DNA from: Diphasiastrum complanatum
Taxonomy: Eukaryota; Streptophyta; Lycopodiopsida; Lycopodiales; Lycopodiaceae
DNA length: 64,000 nucleotides
NCBI GenBank assembly: GCA_029204225.1
Contig: CM055110.1
Location: forward strand, 47,280,921-47,344,920
Reading direction: 5' to 3'
A model generated the notes under the pieces. It was not told the DNA's origin. It ran no database searches and was given only the letters and a program-made list of their open reading frames with translations. A program made the translations under genes and the position numbers. Each line of letters begins with the position of its first letter. Positions within the stretch are counted from its first letter, which is position 1. This document shows, piece by piece, positions 30,691 to 42,104 of the stretch.

Positions 30691-33099
30691 CTACTGAGGT
30701 GAAGACGATATAGGTGGAGCAGAACTATAAACATCATGAAAATCAGAACATGTAAGATAAGCAGATGGAAGATCATCAAACCAGGAAGGGATCGTGGCAA
30801 CAAGGGTATTCAATAAAGCAGGACGTCTAGACAATGCGTCAGCAGCAGTGTTAGCACGACCAGGACGATACAAAATAGAAAAATCAAAAGATTGTAAAAA
30901 CTGCAACCAACGAAACTGACGATCACTAAGATCACGCTGGGAGAAGAGATAACGTAAGGACTGATGATCAGTAACGATATCAAAAGGAACACGGTACAGG
31001 TAATGGCGCCACTTCTTAACAGCATAGATAATGGCAAGAAGCTCTTTCTCATGGACAGAATAACGTTGCTCATAAGAGCGTAAACGACGCGACTCATAAG
31101 CAATAATACACTGAGACTGACGAAGCAAGGCACCCAAACCAACATTACTAGCATCGGTCTCAACAATAAATTTCTGATCAAACTGTGGTAAACACAGGAC
31201 AGAGGCCTCCACAACAGCACGACGAAGAGTGTCAAAGGCGAACTGACAATCAGAAGTCCAAACAAAAGCACTAGACTTCTTCAAAAGGGCATGAAGAGGG
31301 GCAGCCACAGTGGCAAAGTGAGGAACAGGACGACGAAGGTGAGTAGCGAGACCAAGAAACATACGAACATGGTGGACATCTGTGGAAACAGGCCAATCAA
31401 CGATTGCCCGAACCTTATGAGGGTCCAAACGAATACGACCATCACAAATGAGAAATCCTAAAAACTCAATCTCAACAACAGCAAAGGAACACTTAGAAAG
31501 TTTAGCAAACAACTGGTGATGAACAAGCAATTGAAAAACAGATGAAAGATGTAACACATGCTCATCAAGAGTCTTACTAAAAACAAGAATATCATCAAAA
31601 TAAACTAAAACACAACGACCAAGGAGAGGACGCATGATGTTATTCATCACATTCTGGAACGTAGGTGGACCATTAGTAACACCAAAAGGAAGAACACGAA
31701 ACTCATACAAACCAAGATGGGTATGAAACACAGTCTTGTGTTCGTCCGAAGGATGCATCCTAATCTGGTGATAGCCGGAACGTAAGTCTATCTTAGAGAA
31801 AAGATGAGAGGTGCCTAACTGGTCAAAGAGATCATCCATGTGAGGAATAGGATACTGGTTCCGGATGGTCAACTTATTGAGGGCACGATAATCAATGCAG
31901 AGGCGTTTGGAACCATCTTTCTTACTGACAAGGAGAACAGGGGCACCAAAAGGACTGTGACTAGGAACAATAAAGCCCTGATCTAGTAAAGCAGTAATCT
32001 GAAGCTCAACCTCATCACGCTCAGACTTAGACATACGGTGAGGAGGCCGGGAGGGAGGAGCAGAACCAGGACGCAAATCAATATGGTGGTTCACATCACG
32101 TAATGGTGGTAGCGTCGTAGGTTCTGAAGAGACAAATGCATACTGATGTAATAAGTCAGAGATCACCTGAGGAACAGCTGCTGGAGGAGAGGTAGTCACT
32201 GGAGAATCTGCTGCAGCACGCTGAACACATAATAAAGCTGCACAATGAGCCTTAGGTAGGCTGCGGATAAACTGCTTCCCGCTGATCAGCTGGAAATCTG
32301 CCTGAGAATCAATACCAGCAAGTGAGTGGGTCACTGCATCATAAACAAATGTCAATGTCTGCTGAGCCAGGTCCAAAGTAACCGCTCCCAATGAAGCAAA
32401 CCAATCAGCACCAAGGATAAGGTCATAGCACTCCAGAGGAATGATATAAAGATCTGCCTGTCCAGAAAAATCACCAATGCGGTAGGATAATCCCTGAAAC
32501 ATATGAGAACTAGGAAATGAGGGCCATAACTGGAGACCGTCCCGATCAGGGTCAAGTCGGTAGACCCGCCACCAAGTGGCAGCACGTCCATCTAAATGTA
32601 AGGCGGCTAACTGGATCTTCTGAGGATCAGTCTTAGGGTAAATCCGAAAATAAGTATCAAGCTTTGCAAACCAATTCTCTAACAAGTTCCCGTCAGAGGA
32701 ACCATAATAGGTGGCAAGCTGTACCCGATCACGAAAATCTCGAGCAAAATGTGGCTCAGGAGCTAGATGTCGTGGAAAATGTGACTCAGGAGCTGTAGGA
32801 CGTGGAAAACCGGGTGGTGGGTTAGGTGGAAAATGAGGCCCACCGCCAAAGGAAGTAGACGAGGATGGAAGTCCAAATGGAGACCCAAATGATGAATGAA
32901 CAGGGGCTTTGCCAGGTCCATGTGGCTGTAAGGAATCAATCTGTGACTGCATAGTGGCAAAGCCGGTCTGTAGAGTGGTAAAACCGATCATCATTTGGTC
33001 GAAACGACTACTGAGGAGAGTAAGAGAGTCACGCATATCAGCAAACTGTTCATCTGAAGGTCCGGAATGACTCGCAGGTGTAGTGGGTAAGCTAGCCAT
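30691..33099 (-). CDS. Gag-pol ORF: gag N-terminus fused to protease tail, RT and RNase H
   Basis: An 802-codon open frame from ATG 33099 (MASLPTTPASHSGPSDEQFA). Gag has a Pro/Phe-rich linker (PHFPPNPPPGFPRPT), then GSSDGNLLENWFAKLDTYF and GRAATWWRVYR. After LQLWPSF it jumps in frame to MFQGLSYRIGDFSG and ECYDLILGADWF, the back half of the protease. The gag C-terminus, CCHC knuckle and protease catalytic Asp are therefore deleted without breaking the frame. [49 protein letters not shown] in VYFDDILVFSK. RNase H: VETDASNVGLGALLRQSQ, SVHEKELLAIIY, TDHQSLRYL, AADALSRRP. The stop at 30691 follows SAPPISSSPQ. Confidence 0.93.
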   Translation of the reverse strand: MASLPTTPASHSGPSDEQFADMRDSLTLLSSRFDQMMIGFTTLQTGFATMQSQIDSLQPHGPGKAPVHSSFGSPFGLPSSSTSFGGGPHFPPNPPPGFPRPTAPESHFPRHLAPEPHFARDFRDRVQLATYYGSSDGNLLENWFAKLDTYFRIYPKTDPQKIQLAALHLDGRAATWWRVYRLDPDRDGLQLWPSFPSSHMFQGLSYRIGDFSGQADLYIIPLECYDLILGADWFASLGAVTLDLAQQTLTFVYDAVTHSLAGIDSQADFQLISGKQFIRSLPKAHCAALLCVQRAAADSPVTTSPPAAVPQVISDLLHQYAFVSSEPTTLPPLRDVNHHIDLRPGSAPPSRPPHRMSKSERDEVELQITALLDQGFIVPSHSPFGAPVLLVSKKDGSKRLCIDYRALNKLTIRNQYPIPHMDDLFDQLGTSHLFSKIDLRSGYHQIRMHPSDEHKTVFHTHLGLYEFRVLPFGVTNGPPTFQNVMNNIMRPLLGRCVLVYFDDILVFSKTLDEHVLHLSSVFQLLVHHQLFAKLSKCSFAVVEIEFLGFLICDGRIRLDPHKVRAIVDWPVSTDVHHVRMFLGLATHLRRPVPHFATVAAPLHALLKKSSAFVWTSDCQFAFDTLRRAVVEASVLCLPQFDQKFIVETDASNVGLGALLRQSQCIIAYESRRLRSYEQRYSVHEKELLAIIYAVKKWRHYLYRVPFDIVTDHQSLRYLFSQRDLSDRQFRWLQFLQSFDFSILYRPGRANTAADALSRRPALLNTLVATIPSWFDDLPSAYLTCSDFHDVYSSAPPISSSPQ

Positions 33100-34106
33100 G
33101 AGGAAGAAAAAGTAAGCGAGAAAAGAAATGTGCTAAACAATTGGACGAACTGAAGGAGAGGACATAAGTCGTCACAATAGGCACGCCAATAAAAAGACAC
33201 AATAGAACTCGCGATGTAAGATGAACGGAAAGGACAACTAAGTAAGAAATACCTCGTAACCGCAACCGGAAGTGAGCTGAAAAATAGCGGCGATATGTCG
33301 AGGTACCGGGCAGCCTCCAAAAAAGATGCTAAGGGCCCGACAACGTGGAGTAAACGGTGGGTAAAAGTATGGGAAACAATAATGGACTATGGGGCTGGAA
33401 AGGGAGCAACCAAGGAAAGGAAGTGATAACAAAAAGGAGGTATGGGCAGCGAGGAAACAAGGCTGAAAAATCGGAGGTCGCCCTTCAAGGGTAAAAAAAA
33501 AGTTTGCGATAAAGACGGGGAGCAATCCCGATGCGCGATTAAGTTGGGTGGGAGTGGCTTTCTAAGCATCTAGGCGTGTTTGTATTGTCCGGGGTAGGGT
33601 TGCGAACATTGACAGCAGTGTAGGAGGGTGAGCTGAAATTGAGGCAGATGTAGGACGCCAGCTATGGTGGAGTGTGGGCGTCCAAGAGAGGTAGTAAACG
33701 GCAAAAAAAAATTGGATCAAAAAGATGGGTTGGTAGGGCGCTAGGAGTGGCTGATGGAAGGTGGCGAATAGGGGCAGCAAAAAGCGGAAATTTTCAGCAA
33801 AGGAAGGAGCAGTAGGGCGCTGGTCAGCAAGCATGAGGGCGCCCAATAGGGCAGCAAATAGGAGGCAGTAGGGCGCCCAAAATAGGGGAGGAAAAAGGCT
33901 GAAAATGCAGCAGTAGGCAGCCAGCAAGAGGGCGCTAGATATGGGCAGCAAGTGGGCGCCTGTCCTCCTCCGATCCGTCGTGAAAATCTGCAAGACAAGT
34001 GTGGAGAAATGCTGAAGATCCGGTTGAAAAATGGTGAAGATCCAAGCTGAAGATGGGCGCCCTCCTGTGAGAGAAAAATCTGCTCAATGGAGATGCTCAG
34101 GAAAGT
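33100..34106 (-). other. 5' leader of the 28.9-34.6 kb chromovirus
   Basis: Non-coding leader of about 1 kb with many degenerate GGGCGCC / GCAGTAGGGCGC units (33640-34060). Minus-strand frames here are low-complexity and not supported as genes. Confidence 0.7.
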
Positions 34107-34118
34107 GCTCTGATACCA
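34107..34118 (-). promoter_or_regulatory. Primer-binding site (tRNA-iMet), flush with the LTR
   Basis: Minus-strand TGGTATCAGAGC with no spacer after ...CATAACT, which fixes the LTR boundary at 34119. Confidence 0.95.
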
Positions 34119-34569
34119 AGTTATGAACGTAGCCACGGCTGATCTAGATTTAGTCTATGAAAGCATCACATAAGCAAGACTTAACCCTAGAAAGCAGGAG
34201 AGAGAAAGCTTAAAGAGACTAAAGAAGGAGATCATATCATAAGCCAAGTAACAAATGACACAGCATCCCTACTTATAGCCAAGAGGAAGCCCTAAAAGGA
34301 AGCTTCCAGTGGCTAGGGCCAAACTGAGAGGGAAAATAGTGCGCCCTCCAAGAAGGCCCCCACTCTCAGTAATATGACCAAATAACCAATATAGTGAATC
34401 ATAGGGCCCAAGGCCAATAATATGGTCTAAATGTCAATAATAGGGCCCAAGGCCAACCATATAGTCTAAATGTCAAATAATGAATAAAAAAGGGCCCAAA
34501 GCCTGCCTATGCATAAAGTAAAGTAAATGTAAATGGACATGACGAATGTAATGAGCTGAGTCCATAACT
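34119..34569 (-). repeat. 5' LTR (451 bp) with non-canonical ends
   Basis: Same AGTTATG...CATAACT ends as 28874-29324. The five differences are near 34267, 34301, 34407, 34541 and 34557. Confidence 0.9.
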
Positions 34570-35250
34570 CATATAAAGATGGTGTCTAGAGTAGAGGTGA
34601 GCCATCAGTTACAGTGGTGAAAATCTAGGCATTGGAACAAGAATTGGTCCTGCACAAGGAGATAATGAAAAGTTGGGCGTCTCTTTTCAAAGATACGGAT
34701 GGCACGCATACCTAATTTGTAAAAGAAACTTGATGCTAAATCCATAAAGGGTATTTTCCTTAGGTATAGTGAAGGCAAGAAGGCCTACGTGTGGTATTAT
34801 CTCGAATACAAAAAGAAGATCCTAAGTCAAGACCATTCGCTCAAAGTACAGGAGTGAGAGAATGATGGAACTAGTGAGTTCCTACTATTGATTGATTTCA
34901 CAAAAGAGGACCCTATTCAAGAGTCCTATGAGCCTCAAGAGCAAGTGCAACAATAGGAACCTAAACATTCTAGTTCGAGACCTCAATTTGGCCAACTACA
35001 AAGGCCAAAATTGAAAAAAAATGGAAGACTAAGACAATACACCATGTGCCATCATCCACATTGCCTACCACTAGGAAGAAGCTACCTAGGTGGTGTTAAG
35101 AAACAATCAAAGAGGGATAAATTTTGGGAGGAGAGAGTAGTGAACAAGATGTTAGAAGATCTCTCAGAGTGGCCTACTTGTTTCTCAATTATATGGTTGC
35201 CACCTACACTTTCCATGCATGTACATGAGATGCTTGCCTCATAGAGGATT
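34570..35250 (+). pseudogene. Degenerate Copia-like fragment (integrase C-terminal motif)
   Basis: After a coiled-coil-like stretch, the plus-strand frames give KGIFLRYSEGKKAYVWYYL and KKKILSQDHSLKVQE. This resembles the Copia integrase end (KGIFLGYS...KAYRCYD...ILVSRDVxFxE). It continues with an acidic linker (FTKEDPIQESYEPQEQVQQ, a stop, KHSSSRP), as in the integrase-RT linker. Frames after 35010 are not recognised. Stops are frequent, and no RT is attached. Confidence 0.5.
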
Positions 35251-35265
35251 ACGAAGATTACGAAG

Positions 35266-35268
<3 letters not shown>

Positions 35269-35322
<54 letters not shown>
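35269..35322. repeat. (CT)27 microsatellite
   Basis: 54 bp of uninterrupted CT. Confidence 0.95.
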
Positions 35323-35323
<1 letters not shown>

Positions 35324-35459
35324 GCAATCATTCTTTCTTCTAAGTTTAACTATTGTGAGGTGCTTAAGCAATTTCCCTTGTGTTTAATGTTTTTCAAAGC
35401 TACGTTTCTCATTTTTTCATGGTTGATCTAGTATTGCAATTACAATACTCCACAGCTAG

Positions 35460-35815
35460 GTCTTGCAATCCGTCATCAACCCTTAAAGATACCTCGTGTC
35501 ACAAATCTAAGGATGGACCATTTTTATGGTGGGACCCACTTGTCCTTTGTATATAGAGGTAGTCTACCCAGGGAGTGGGTGGATGGTATAAGCATGCGAG
35601 AGCTAGGATGTGTCTCTAGCCATGGATATGAGTGCCCACAAAAGCTGAGTGTGATGACTGATGGTATGGGAGGCCGATTATCATAGGAGGCTTGATCAAG
35701 CTAGTTGGTGTCAACAGCTCAAGCGCACGGGGGTGAGTTGGTTGTGATTCTACGGATGGGGGGTTATTAAGCATTTGTCACTCAGTATTGTGTAGTCACC
35801 TTATAAAGACCAGCC
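35460..35815 (+). repeat. Highly diverged Gypsy LTR remnant
   Basis: Shares, in order, TGTATATAGAGGTAG, GGTATGGGA, GCTTGATCAAGC-like text, GCACGGGGGTGAG and TTTGTCAC with the LTR at 25217-25712. Boundaries are unclear, and no internal sequence follows. Confidence 0.45.
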
Positions 35816-35899
35816 TAAAAGAATCGAATAGCTGGCAACAAAGCCACCAATTTTTCGTGTACAAGGTGACCTCTTCAGTGTTACAGCTTTAAAGAATCT

Positions 35900-36875
35900 A
35901 AGTACTGCTATCTATGCCTTCTGGTTCTGACTATCATGTTCTGGTGGTTCGACAAAGTACTCCCTCCATCATTTCAAAAAGGTTTGTCTCTCCCAGCTGT
36001 GCTCCTCAAACCACCATGCTTATGGCAATCATTGTTTTAAATTGCATGCTACTTCACGGATCATGTTTATAGACAGCAAAGTAGCAACAGCAGAGGAACA
36101 AATTTAGCAGTAGTAGCTCGTTGCCCTGCTAATTTTCCCTAAGGCCACGCTTAACCTGTTGGAAAAATTTGCTACAAACTGGTGGAAGAAATGCATCGAT
36201 TGCTGAAATGATGCACTTACATCCTGCAAGAATCAGGTGCAACATGAATTTACTATGAAAGAAAAAATTGCGCTAGAAACTCTCAAACATCTTGCAAGAA
36301 GCAGTTCCTAAAAGATAGTAGGAGAAAATGCGCTGTAAAAGTTTGTTGGAAACTCGCTATGCCAGTCACAAGGTGCAATGATATCCGGTTTCAAAGTGTA
36401 CCCCTAGAATCTGAAAAAAGTGTGCCCAATCCTTAACCAAATGAGCGCTGGATCCAAGCAAACTTTCTTGCTTGAAATTGGTCAACGGCAACCCCAAAAT
36501 CCACTTCAATTTTGATCCTTGAAGGGCGCCCATAAACTAGCAAAGCATGCTGAAAATCAAAACTCTGGCATGCAGAGAAAATCAGACCTGATCTCCTGAA
36601 TATTCACTAATAGAGAAGAAATTGCTACTGCAAACGTGAAAGAACTCATCACTATGGCTCTGATACTAGTGTTGGACGCTTATGAACCACAATAAGGCTA
36701 GCATAGTCTAATACACTCAGCCATCACACCCTCTTCTTATAGAGAATGCCCCACCTAGCCCAGTGTAAGCTAATGCAATGCATTGCACGAAGTGCACTGG
36801 CACCTCTGCCAGTGTTACAAAGACACCTAATTGTTGTATGTCAGTACCTTAAACTCGGGTTACAGGCTCGTAATA
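35900..36875 (-). mobile_element. Decayed Gypsy 5' end: leader, degenerate PBS and LTR
   Basis: GGCTCTGATACTAGTGTTGG near 36655 is a PBS-LTR junction with mutations (compare GGCTCTGATACCAGTGT at 24134). The LTR then runs from about 36671 to 36873 and shares CACCTAGCCCAGTGT and the GGTTACAGGCTCGTAATA end with the 18 kb family. The leader to the left (35.9-36.65 kb) has a GCGCTGGA motif as in the leader at 11.4 kb. No gag is present. Confidence 0.6.
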
Positions 36876-38553
36876 GTATCACTAAATATTTAGAGACCAT
36901 ATGGTTACAATTCATTCCTTGATATTGTATGAGGACTAGAAATGAGTTGCCTTGATGTTACAGAGATCCTTCAACTCAAAGATGAAACACTGACACATGC
37001 CAATCTCCTCAATCTAGGGGCATGATGCACTCTCATATCACATCATTCTTCTCTAGATGGACACCCCTACCTAGAGGGAACGACGGTCTTAGGCTCAAAA
37101 GATGATACAATTATCCGCACCAACACCAAGATGTCTGACGTCGATACCAGCCACCGCAATTCTTAGCTCTACAATCCTCGAGGCAAACACACATACGACA
37201 CAGGCATACAGCTAGATCTACTACCACTACTATGACATACTCTTCAACTATGATCATGAACTTCCTTAAACGACTTTAAACAAATATGGGAGGATGAATC
37301 CTAGGGTACATTTGCACAAACAAAGATCTTATATACATGAACTTCTTATGCTACTAGTCACACATGGATCCAATAGTTCCAGTTTCTCTTTTTGTTTCAT
37401 TTCATAGCTCATATTTTACACACATGTAGTCCAACAGCTTGATGAACTACTTACTAGTCAGCATTCTATACAAATCAGAGCTACACAACTGGCTGCCCAT
37501 ATAGAGCCCAATGGAATCTTGGGAGAAAAAAAGACTAGCATCAACAAAAGAACTAACATCAATGCACGAGTAACATTGTATGCAAACAAGGTACCAAAGA
37601 AATAGCTATTGACAAACCTTTCAAAGCTAGTGCAATCCTCACTCTCCAACTAGCAGAGCTCCTCCAATACGAATACAACGTCAAAGGAGTTGTAGAACCA
37701 TCTGCATAACTCTGCACCACTTACTTTTTAACTAGCTTGGTAAACAAATGAAATGATGAGTAAAACTTGAACTGCTACAACGTCAAAGGAGTTGTAGAAC
37801 CATCTGCATAACTCTGCACCACTTACTTTTTAACTAGCTTGGTAAACAAATAAAATGATGAGTAAAACTTGAACTGCTACATTTACGTAAACACTACCTA
37901 CTTATCTAACTTTTTAAGCTTTTCATAAGAGATTTTGGGTAGAAGTCAAAATTATTATGTACACTATCCACTAGAAATGCCTATGCAATAAAAGACTACA
38001 AACTTATGTCATTTATAGCTACGAAAGCTTGTTGACACTAATCAAATCAAAAGTTGTCACATGAGTGAACATGCAATGAAACATTTATTCTTAAAAGTTT
38101 ATGTTAACTTTGTTCCATGTAAATTTTCTCAATTATTGAGTTTTCTTGCAAAACAGAGACTTTCAACAAGAGACTACAAGAGGAATTTCTTGGCCTCAAT
38201 TGACAAGAAACATTGCCAAATTTATTTGAGTTTGAACGAACCCACAATTTCTTAAACTTTGCTATTTCTCCAAGCGCGAATGGCTAATCCAAAGTCCCTT
38301 TGCTAATTTGCATAGTTGCAAGTTGGAATTATTGTCATATAGGATCAATATCATGCACATAGATACCTAAGGACCATGGGCTTGCACTCATTATTATTGT
38401 TATTTGGACCCTATAGTTTGGCAACATGGGCCTCTCTTTAGTAACATTCAACAGAAACATTAATGAGTTTATGGTCATCGATTGGATCCTACCCCTATAC
38501 CCACAAGTTGAATACGACTACACTTGTCGTTATTGGTAAGGCATCCAGAAGGG
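36876..38553. other. No gene recognised
   Basis: AT-rich unassigned sequence. A 102-bp tandem duplication lies at 37674-37877. The 38.2-38.55 kb part may belong to the 3' LTR that follows. Confidence 0.4.
37674..37877. repeat. 102-bp tandem duplication
   Basis: Two head-to-tail copies starting TACAACGTCAAAGGAGTTG with a single mismatch (AAATGAAAT / AAATAAAAT), so recent. Confidence 0.95.
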
Positions 38554-38743
38554 CTTATTATTTGAAATTTGAAATTTGGGGGGCACCCTTTTGTATTAAA
38601 TAACTTGACTATTAGGCCTTGAGACATTTAATTCTCGCAAAAAGGCTTGAAATCCTTTATTAACTTAAACACGCAGGGTGCCAATTCCCTCTCACTTATT
38701 AACTAGTGTTAGGGTTGCCTCGAGATTCGCAAACCCTCCAACA
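38554..38743 (-). repeat. 3' LTR (at least 190 bp)
   Basis: Minus strand starts TGTTGGAGGGTTTGCGAATC after the purine-rich GGTGGGAGATAC. It matches 47759-47982, which has an extra block of about 35 bp (near 47867-47907). Beyond 38554 leftward the match is lost. Confidence 0.75.
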
Positions 38744-38781
38744 GTATCTCCCACCAAAATTGGTGGCGGTCCCACGACACC

Positions 38782-41478
38782 TCACAAAATTTTTTTGGGG
38801 CTTTGGTTAGCTTCACGCCTAACCTTCATTAAATGATATTGGACTTTCTCCATGAATTCGAGCCGTTCCATGTTGAAATCTCGGTCATGTGGCAGAAAAC
38901 ATTTGTTGCATGCCAAAGTAGCCAAATCCTTAGCAAATATGGCTAACTGCCTAACCGTGAGATCTGGTGAAAAAAGATATTCTTGGGCATAAGCTTGAAG
39001 CGCTCGATGGAAGTCCACTGATATGTTCCAATTGAACATCTGGTAGATTATCGGCCAATGGGAAGTATTGATCATAATTTTATCCAATGGTACGCCACAA
39101 TCTTTCCATTTGTTCCTTCGTGGCATAGGCACGTAATATGGATCAATACGTAACTGCCTAGGACTTGCCACATAACTCCTTATAGAATTTGGAGTTTTCT
39201 CAAAAATTGTCTTCCTCCAAGGAGGTTGCTTGCCCAATGCTGGCAGCTTATCTTATTCTTTCCCTGGCTCGATTTCTGAGGTTTTGAACTTAACGACCCA
39301 GCCGCCTCTAGATGATTCATGAGGGTGTTGTCTAAGGAAGTTCTGAATTTCTTCCTCTATGCTGATTGGTCGTTGGAATATCTTCCTGGCCGGTGGACTT
39401 CGTTGTGATGGCCCATCCATCAGTCCAATAGCTGAATCATCCTACCCTTGATTTGTATCTTGGGGCTGTGGTGAGAATGCTGGCATGATTGATATTTGGA
39501 TCTGAGGAGTTGTTTGACGAGGCAGCTGACTGTTCATATCCCTTTACTATATCTTTGGCCTTCGATAATTCAGTTGTGGCCTCCTGTTTGAATGCGTCCT
39601 AATAGAGTGGGTTTGCAGCTTTCCACTTTCCTGAGGAGGTAATTGATTTCTTCTTGAGATACAGAACGATCTGCTACCGGTGTGTACAGCAAATTGTCGC
39701 GCTCATGTGCTACAGTATCCAACTCTTTCAAGATCCGTTCTTTTTCTAACATTGCCATGTCCAATTGCCCCCCTGTAAGAGCGGAATCTGCAATTTGGCG
39801 TCTTGGACGGCTTTGTCGACTTGATCTTGTGCGGTCCCTAGTGCTTCCTGTAACTTGCCCACATAATCTTGAAGGGCATCTTCATGCTGCTGGGCCTGCT
39901 TAAGGTCGGCCGCTGCTTAGCGATCTGGAGCTCTCTGTTGAGTTGAATAAGCTTTTGGCTGATCAAAGAATTCTCTGAGCCCAACTCCGAGATGTGCTTA
40001 TCCAAGGCTGCTTTCCCGTCTATAATATTCTAGATCATCTTTCCTAGGTGGGTGTGAATTCCTAGGATGTCACCAAAATTAAGAGTGACAGCAGGTTAAG
40101 AAGGTAATGTTGCAGAAGGTCCAGCAGGTTGCGTTGATTTGGCTTGAAGAATGGCCTGCAGATCTTCTTCTTCAAAAACATCCTCATCTTCAAATCCTTC
40201 TGGTAGCGTAGCTTCAAAAACTTTTGGTGATCGTACCGAAGAACGGATTGGAAGTGTTTGGTGCTTGGAAAATTGCTGATGGAGCTGCTGTTGAATCCTT
40301 CTGAGGGGTAGCATCCAATGTTTGTGAGGCGTCCAGGAACTGATCGAATCCCATTCCAAGGGAGTTAGGGTCGAATGGAGTAGGAGTCTAGGGCACAACA
40401 AATACTTCGTTCGAGTCCAAGGGGTTGGAATCATCGAACAGTTCCATGAACCTTTGGGTAGCTGATGACATGGCTATAGTGTGTGAGGGGGGTGAGGTGG
40501 CCTGCACTTCTGTGACTTGAACTGTGGAGCCAATTGTCACAGAAGGCATAACTGAGGAATCGGTGGCAAGGGTTGTGGTAGAGGATGGGGGAATAGGAAG
40601 TTTAGAGCGGCTTGCGGCAGGAAGCGGTTGCACAGCTGGTTGTGGTTGCTGAGTATGTCGATGGGACGCGGGAGGCGAGGGGAGTGAAACTATCTCACTG
40701 TGTACCCGTCTACAACATTGGGTGTGCTTGCTTGATGGAGGATTCGGCCAGTGTTAGCTCATAAATAGCTAAGATGGATTTAGCCCGAAATCTGTGCACT
40801 TTATTCTCCAAATAAGACGCTGCCAATGAAGAGAGGAAAGAGCTGGCTGCAAATTGTTTCTTTGTGTTAGCTTGATGGCCGTCTTCAACTCCCCAAAGAC
40901 GGTCTTATGCCAGTCCTAAGGTTGGACTTTCTCCTTCACAAATTCTATATGGGATTCGACCAAACAGTGGAGGATTTGTGAAACTATCCTCTCCTTCCGC
41001 AGGTTCCCCAATCAGGAAGTTATTCAGAAGGTGTGCAGCAGCCTGAAGGACTAAATCTTTGATGGCATCTATGAGGTAACCATCATTAGTCTGGTACTGA
41101 TTCATTCTAGTGTCCACAAATGGTTTAATGATCTGATTGGCCATTTTATGGGACAGTGAAGGCCTAGATCTAGAGACAATATCTACGGCAGCAAGGGCGA
41201 CGTCTGTCACCACACGCACCTTGTGCACTACTCCCTGAAAGGTAATGTAAAACTTGGCTTTGGCCTCATTCCACGTGCCAAAAGCCATACTCCATACTGA
41301 TTTTACTTGAGAATGCAATGGCATGAATGCCCATCGCTTTGAGTAGAGGATCAGCGAGGGTTACCCATTCAGCCACTCTACCAGTGCTAGGTAAAGCCAT
41401 GATGTCCGTTGAAGTTGGAACATCACGCAAGACAATGAATCTGGGTGAAGCAGAGGTGTCGGATTCAGTAAAAGACAT
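38782..41478 (-). pseudogene. Accessory coding region of unknown function, sense to the element
   Basis: From ATG 41478 (MSFTESDTSASPRFIVLRDV) the frame gives PSTGRVAEWVTLADPLLKAM. A frame change near 41300 is followed by GTWNEAKAKFYITFQGVVHK and IIKPFVDTRMNQYQTNDGYL. Next come a Pro/Ser/Thr-rich middle (40633-40390), an acidic segment (EGFEDEDVFEEEDLQAIL), coiled-coil-like stretches (KAALDKHISELGSENSLISQ; EKERILKELDTVAHERDNLL) and a conserved-looking end (39237-38782: PPWRKTIFEKTPN, YYVPMPRRNKWKDCGVPLDK, HRALQAYAQEYLFSPDLTVR). The total would be near 850-900 residues. There is no transmembrane run or knuckle, and I recognise no enzyme motif. Tat/Athila elements do carry extra ORFs at this place. 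Several frame breaks are present. Confidence 0.5.
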
Positions 41479-41596
41479 GGTTGCAGTAGGTAAGATAAGC
41501 AAAAAAGACGATCAGAGAGCTTGGGAGCGTATCAAAAGGCTGTTTGGAAGTTTTAGAAGTTTGGTCGCGAGAAAAAATCGCAAGAGCTTTGCTAGC

Positions 41597-41635
41597 ACTG
41601 GTGAGAAATAAATTTGAAATGATCCCTTTTATAGG
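41597..41635 (-). promoter_or_regulatory. Putative TATA box and start region upstream of the accessory ORF
   Basis: Minus-strand CCTATAAAAGGG at 41624-41635. A start about 30 bp downstream would leave a leader of about 120 nt before the ATG at 41478. Sequence-based prediction only. Confidence 0.4.
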
Positions 41636-42104
41636 CTAATTTGGAGGGTCTATTAGACGAAGTACTCGTTTGGTTGTTCAGTTCTGGACAATAATTTGCA
41701 GGCATGTTCAGTACTGTGAAAATAGCTTCCAGAATTCTCGGCAAAGGTTACTGAGCAATAGGGTAGCTCAGCGAAGGTTATGTAGATCTGGCGAAAGTTC
41801 GACCCTCGCCTAGGTGCCTCCTTCGCCTGGAAACTGCATTTAATGACAATTTTTAGGATTTCAAGCTTCGCCCATGTTCTGATTTCATTTGCCAGGTCGG
41901 TGAATGTTCATAATGAGTGCATCATGCTTGGTGAAGGTTCTCAATGGGACATAGAGCTTAACTCTCGCCTAGCTAAAATTAGGGCCCAACTCAATATAAA
42001 TAAATCTGAGCTGGATCTATCATCTGGCAAACCGATGACGGTTAATATGATTGTTTAAATCATGATCTGACCTTGATAGATTTTCCATTCAAAAATTGAT
42101 TCTT

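Larger units (their letters stand above)
28874..34569 (-). mobile_element. Young Gypsy chromovirus (5696 bp, TSD CATAT, AG...CT LTR ends)
   Basis: LTRs 28874-29324 and 34119-34569 are 451 bp each with five differences. TSD is CATAT at 28869-28873 and 34570-34574. In minus order: 5' LTR, PBS flush with the LTR (34107-34118), leader, gag-pol from ATG 33099, integrase, chromodomain end (29369), polypurine tract (29325-29331), 3' LTR. Lesions: an internal gag/protease deletion, one stop after RNase H and a frame break in integrase. Confidence 0.95.

Noticed and set aside
33238-34136. Several overlapping minus-strand frames rich in Phe/Leu/Pro
   Set aside because: Low-complexity leader of the 28.9-34.6 kb element upstream of its gag ATG.
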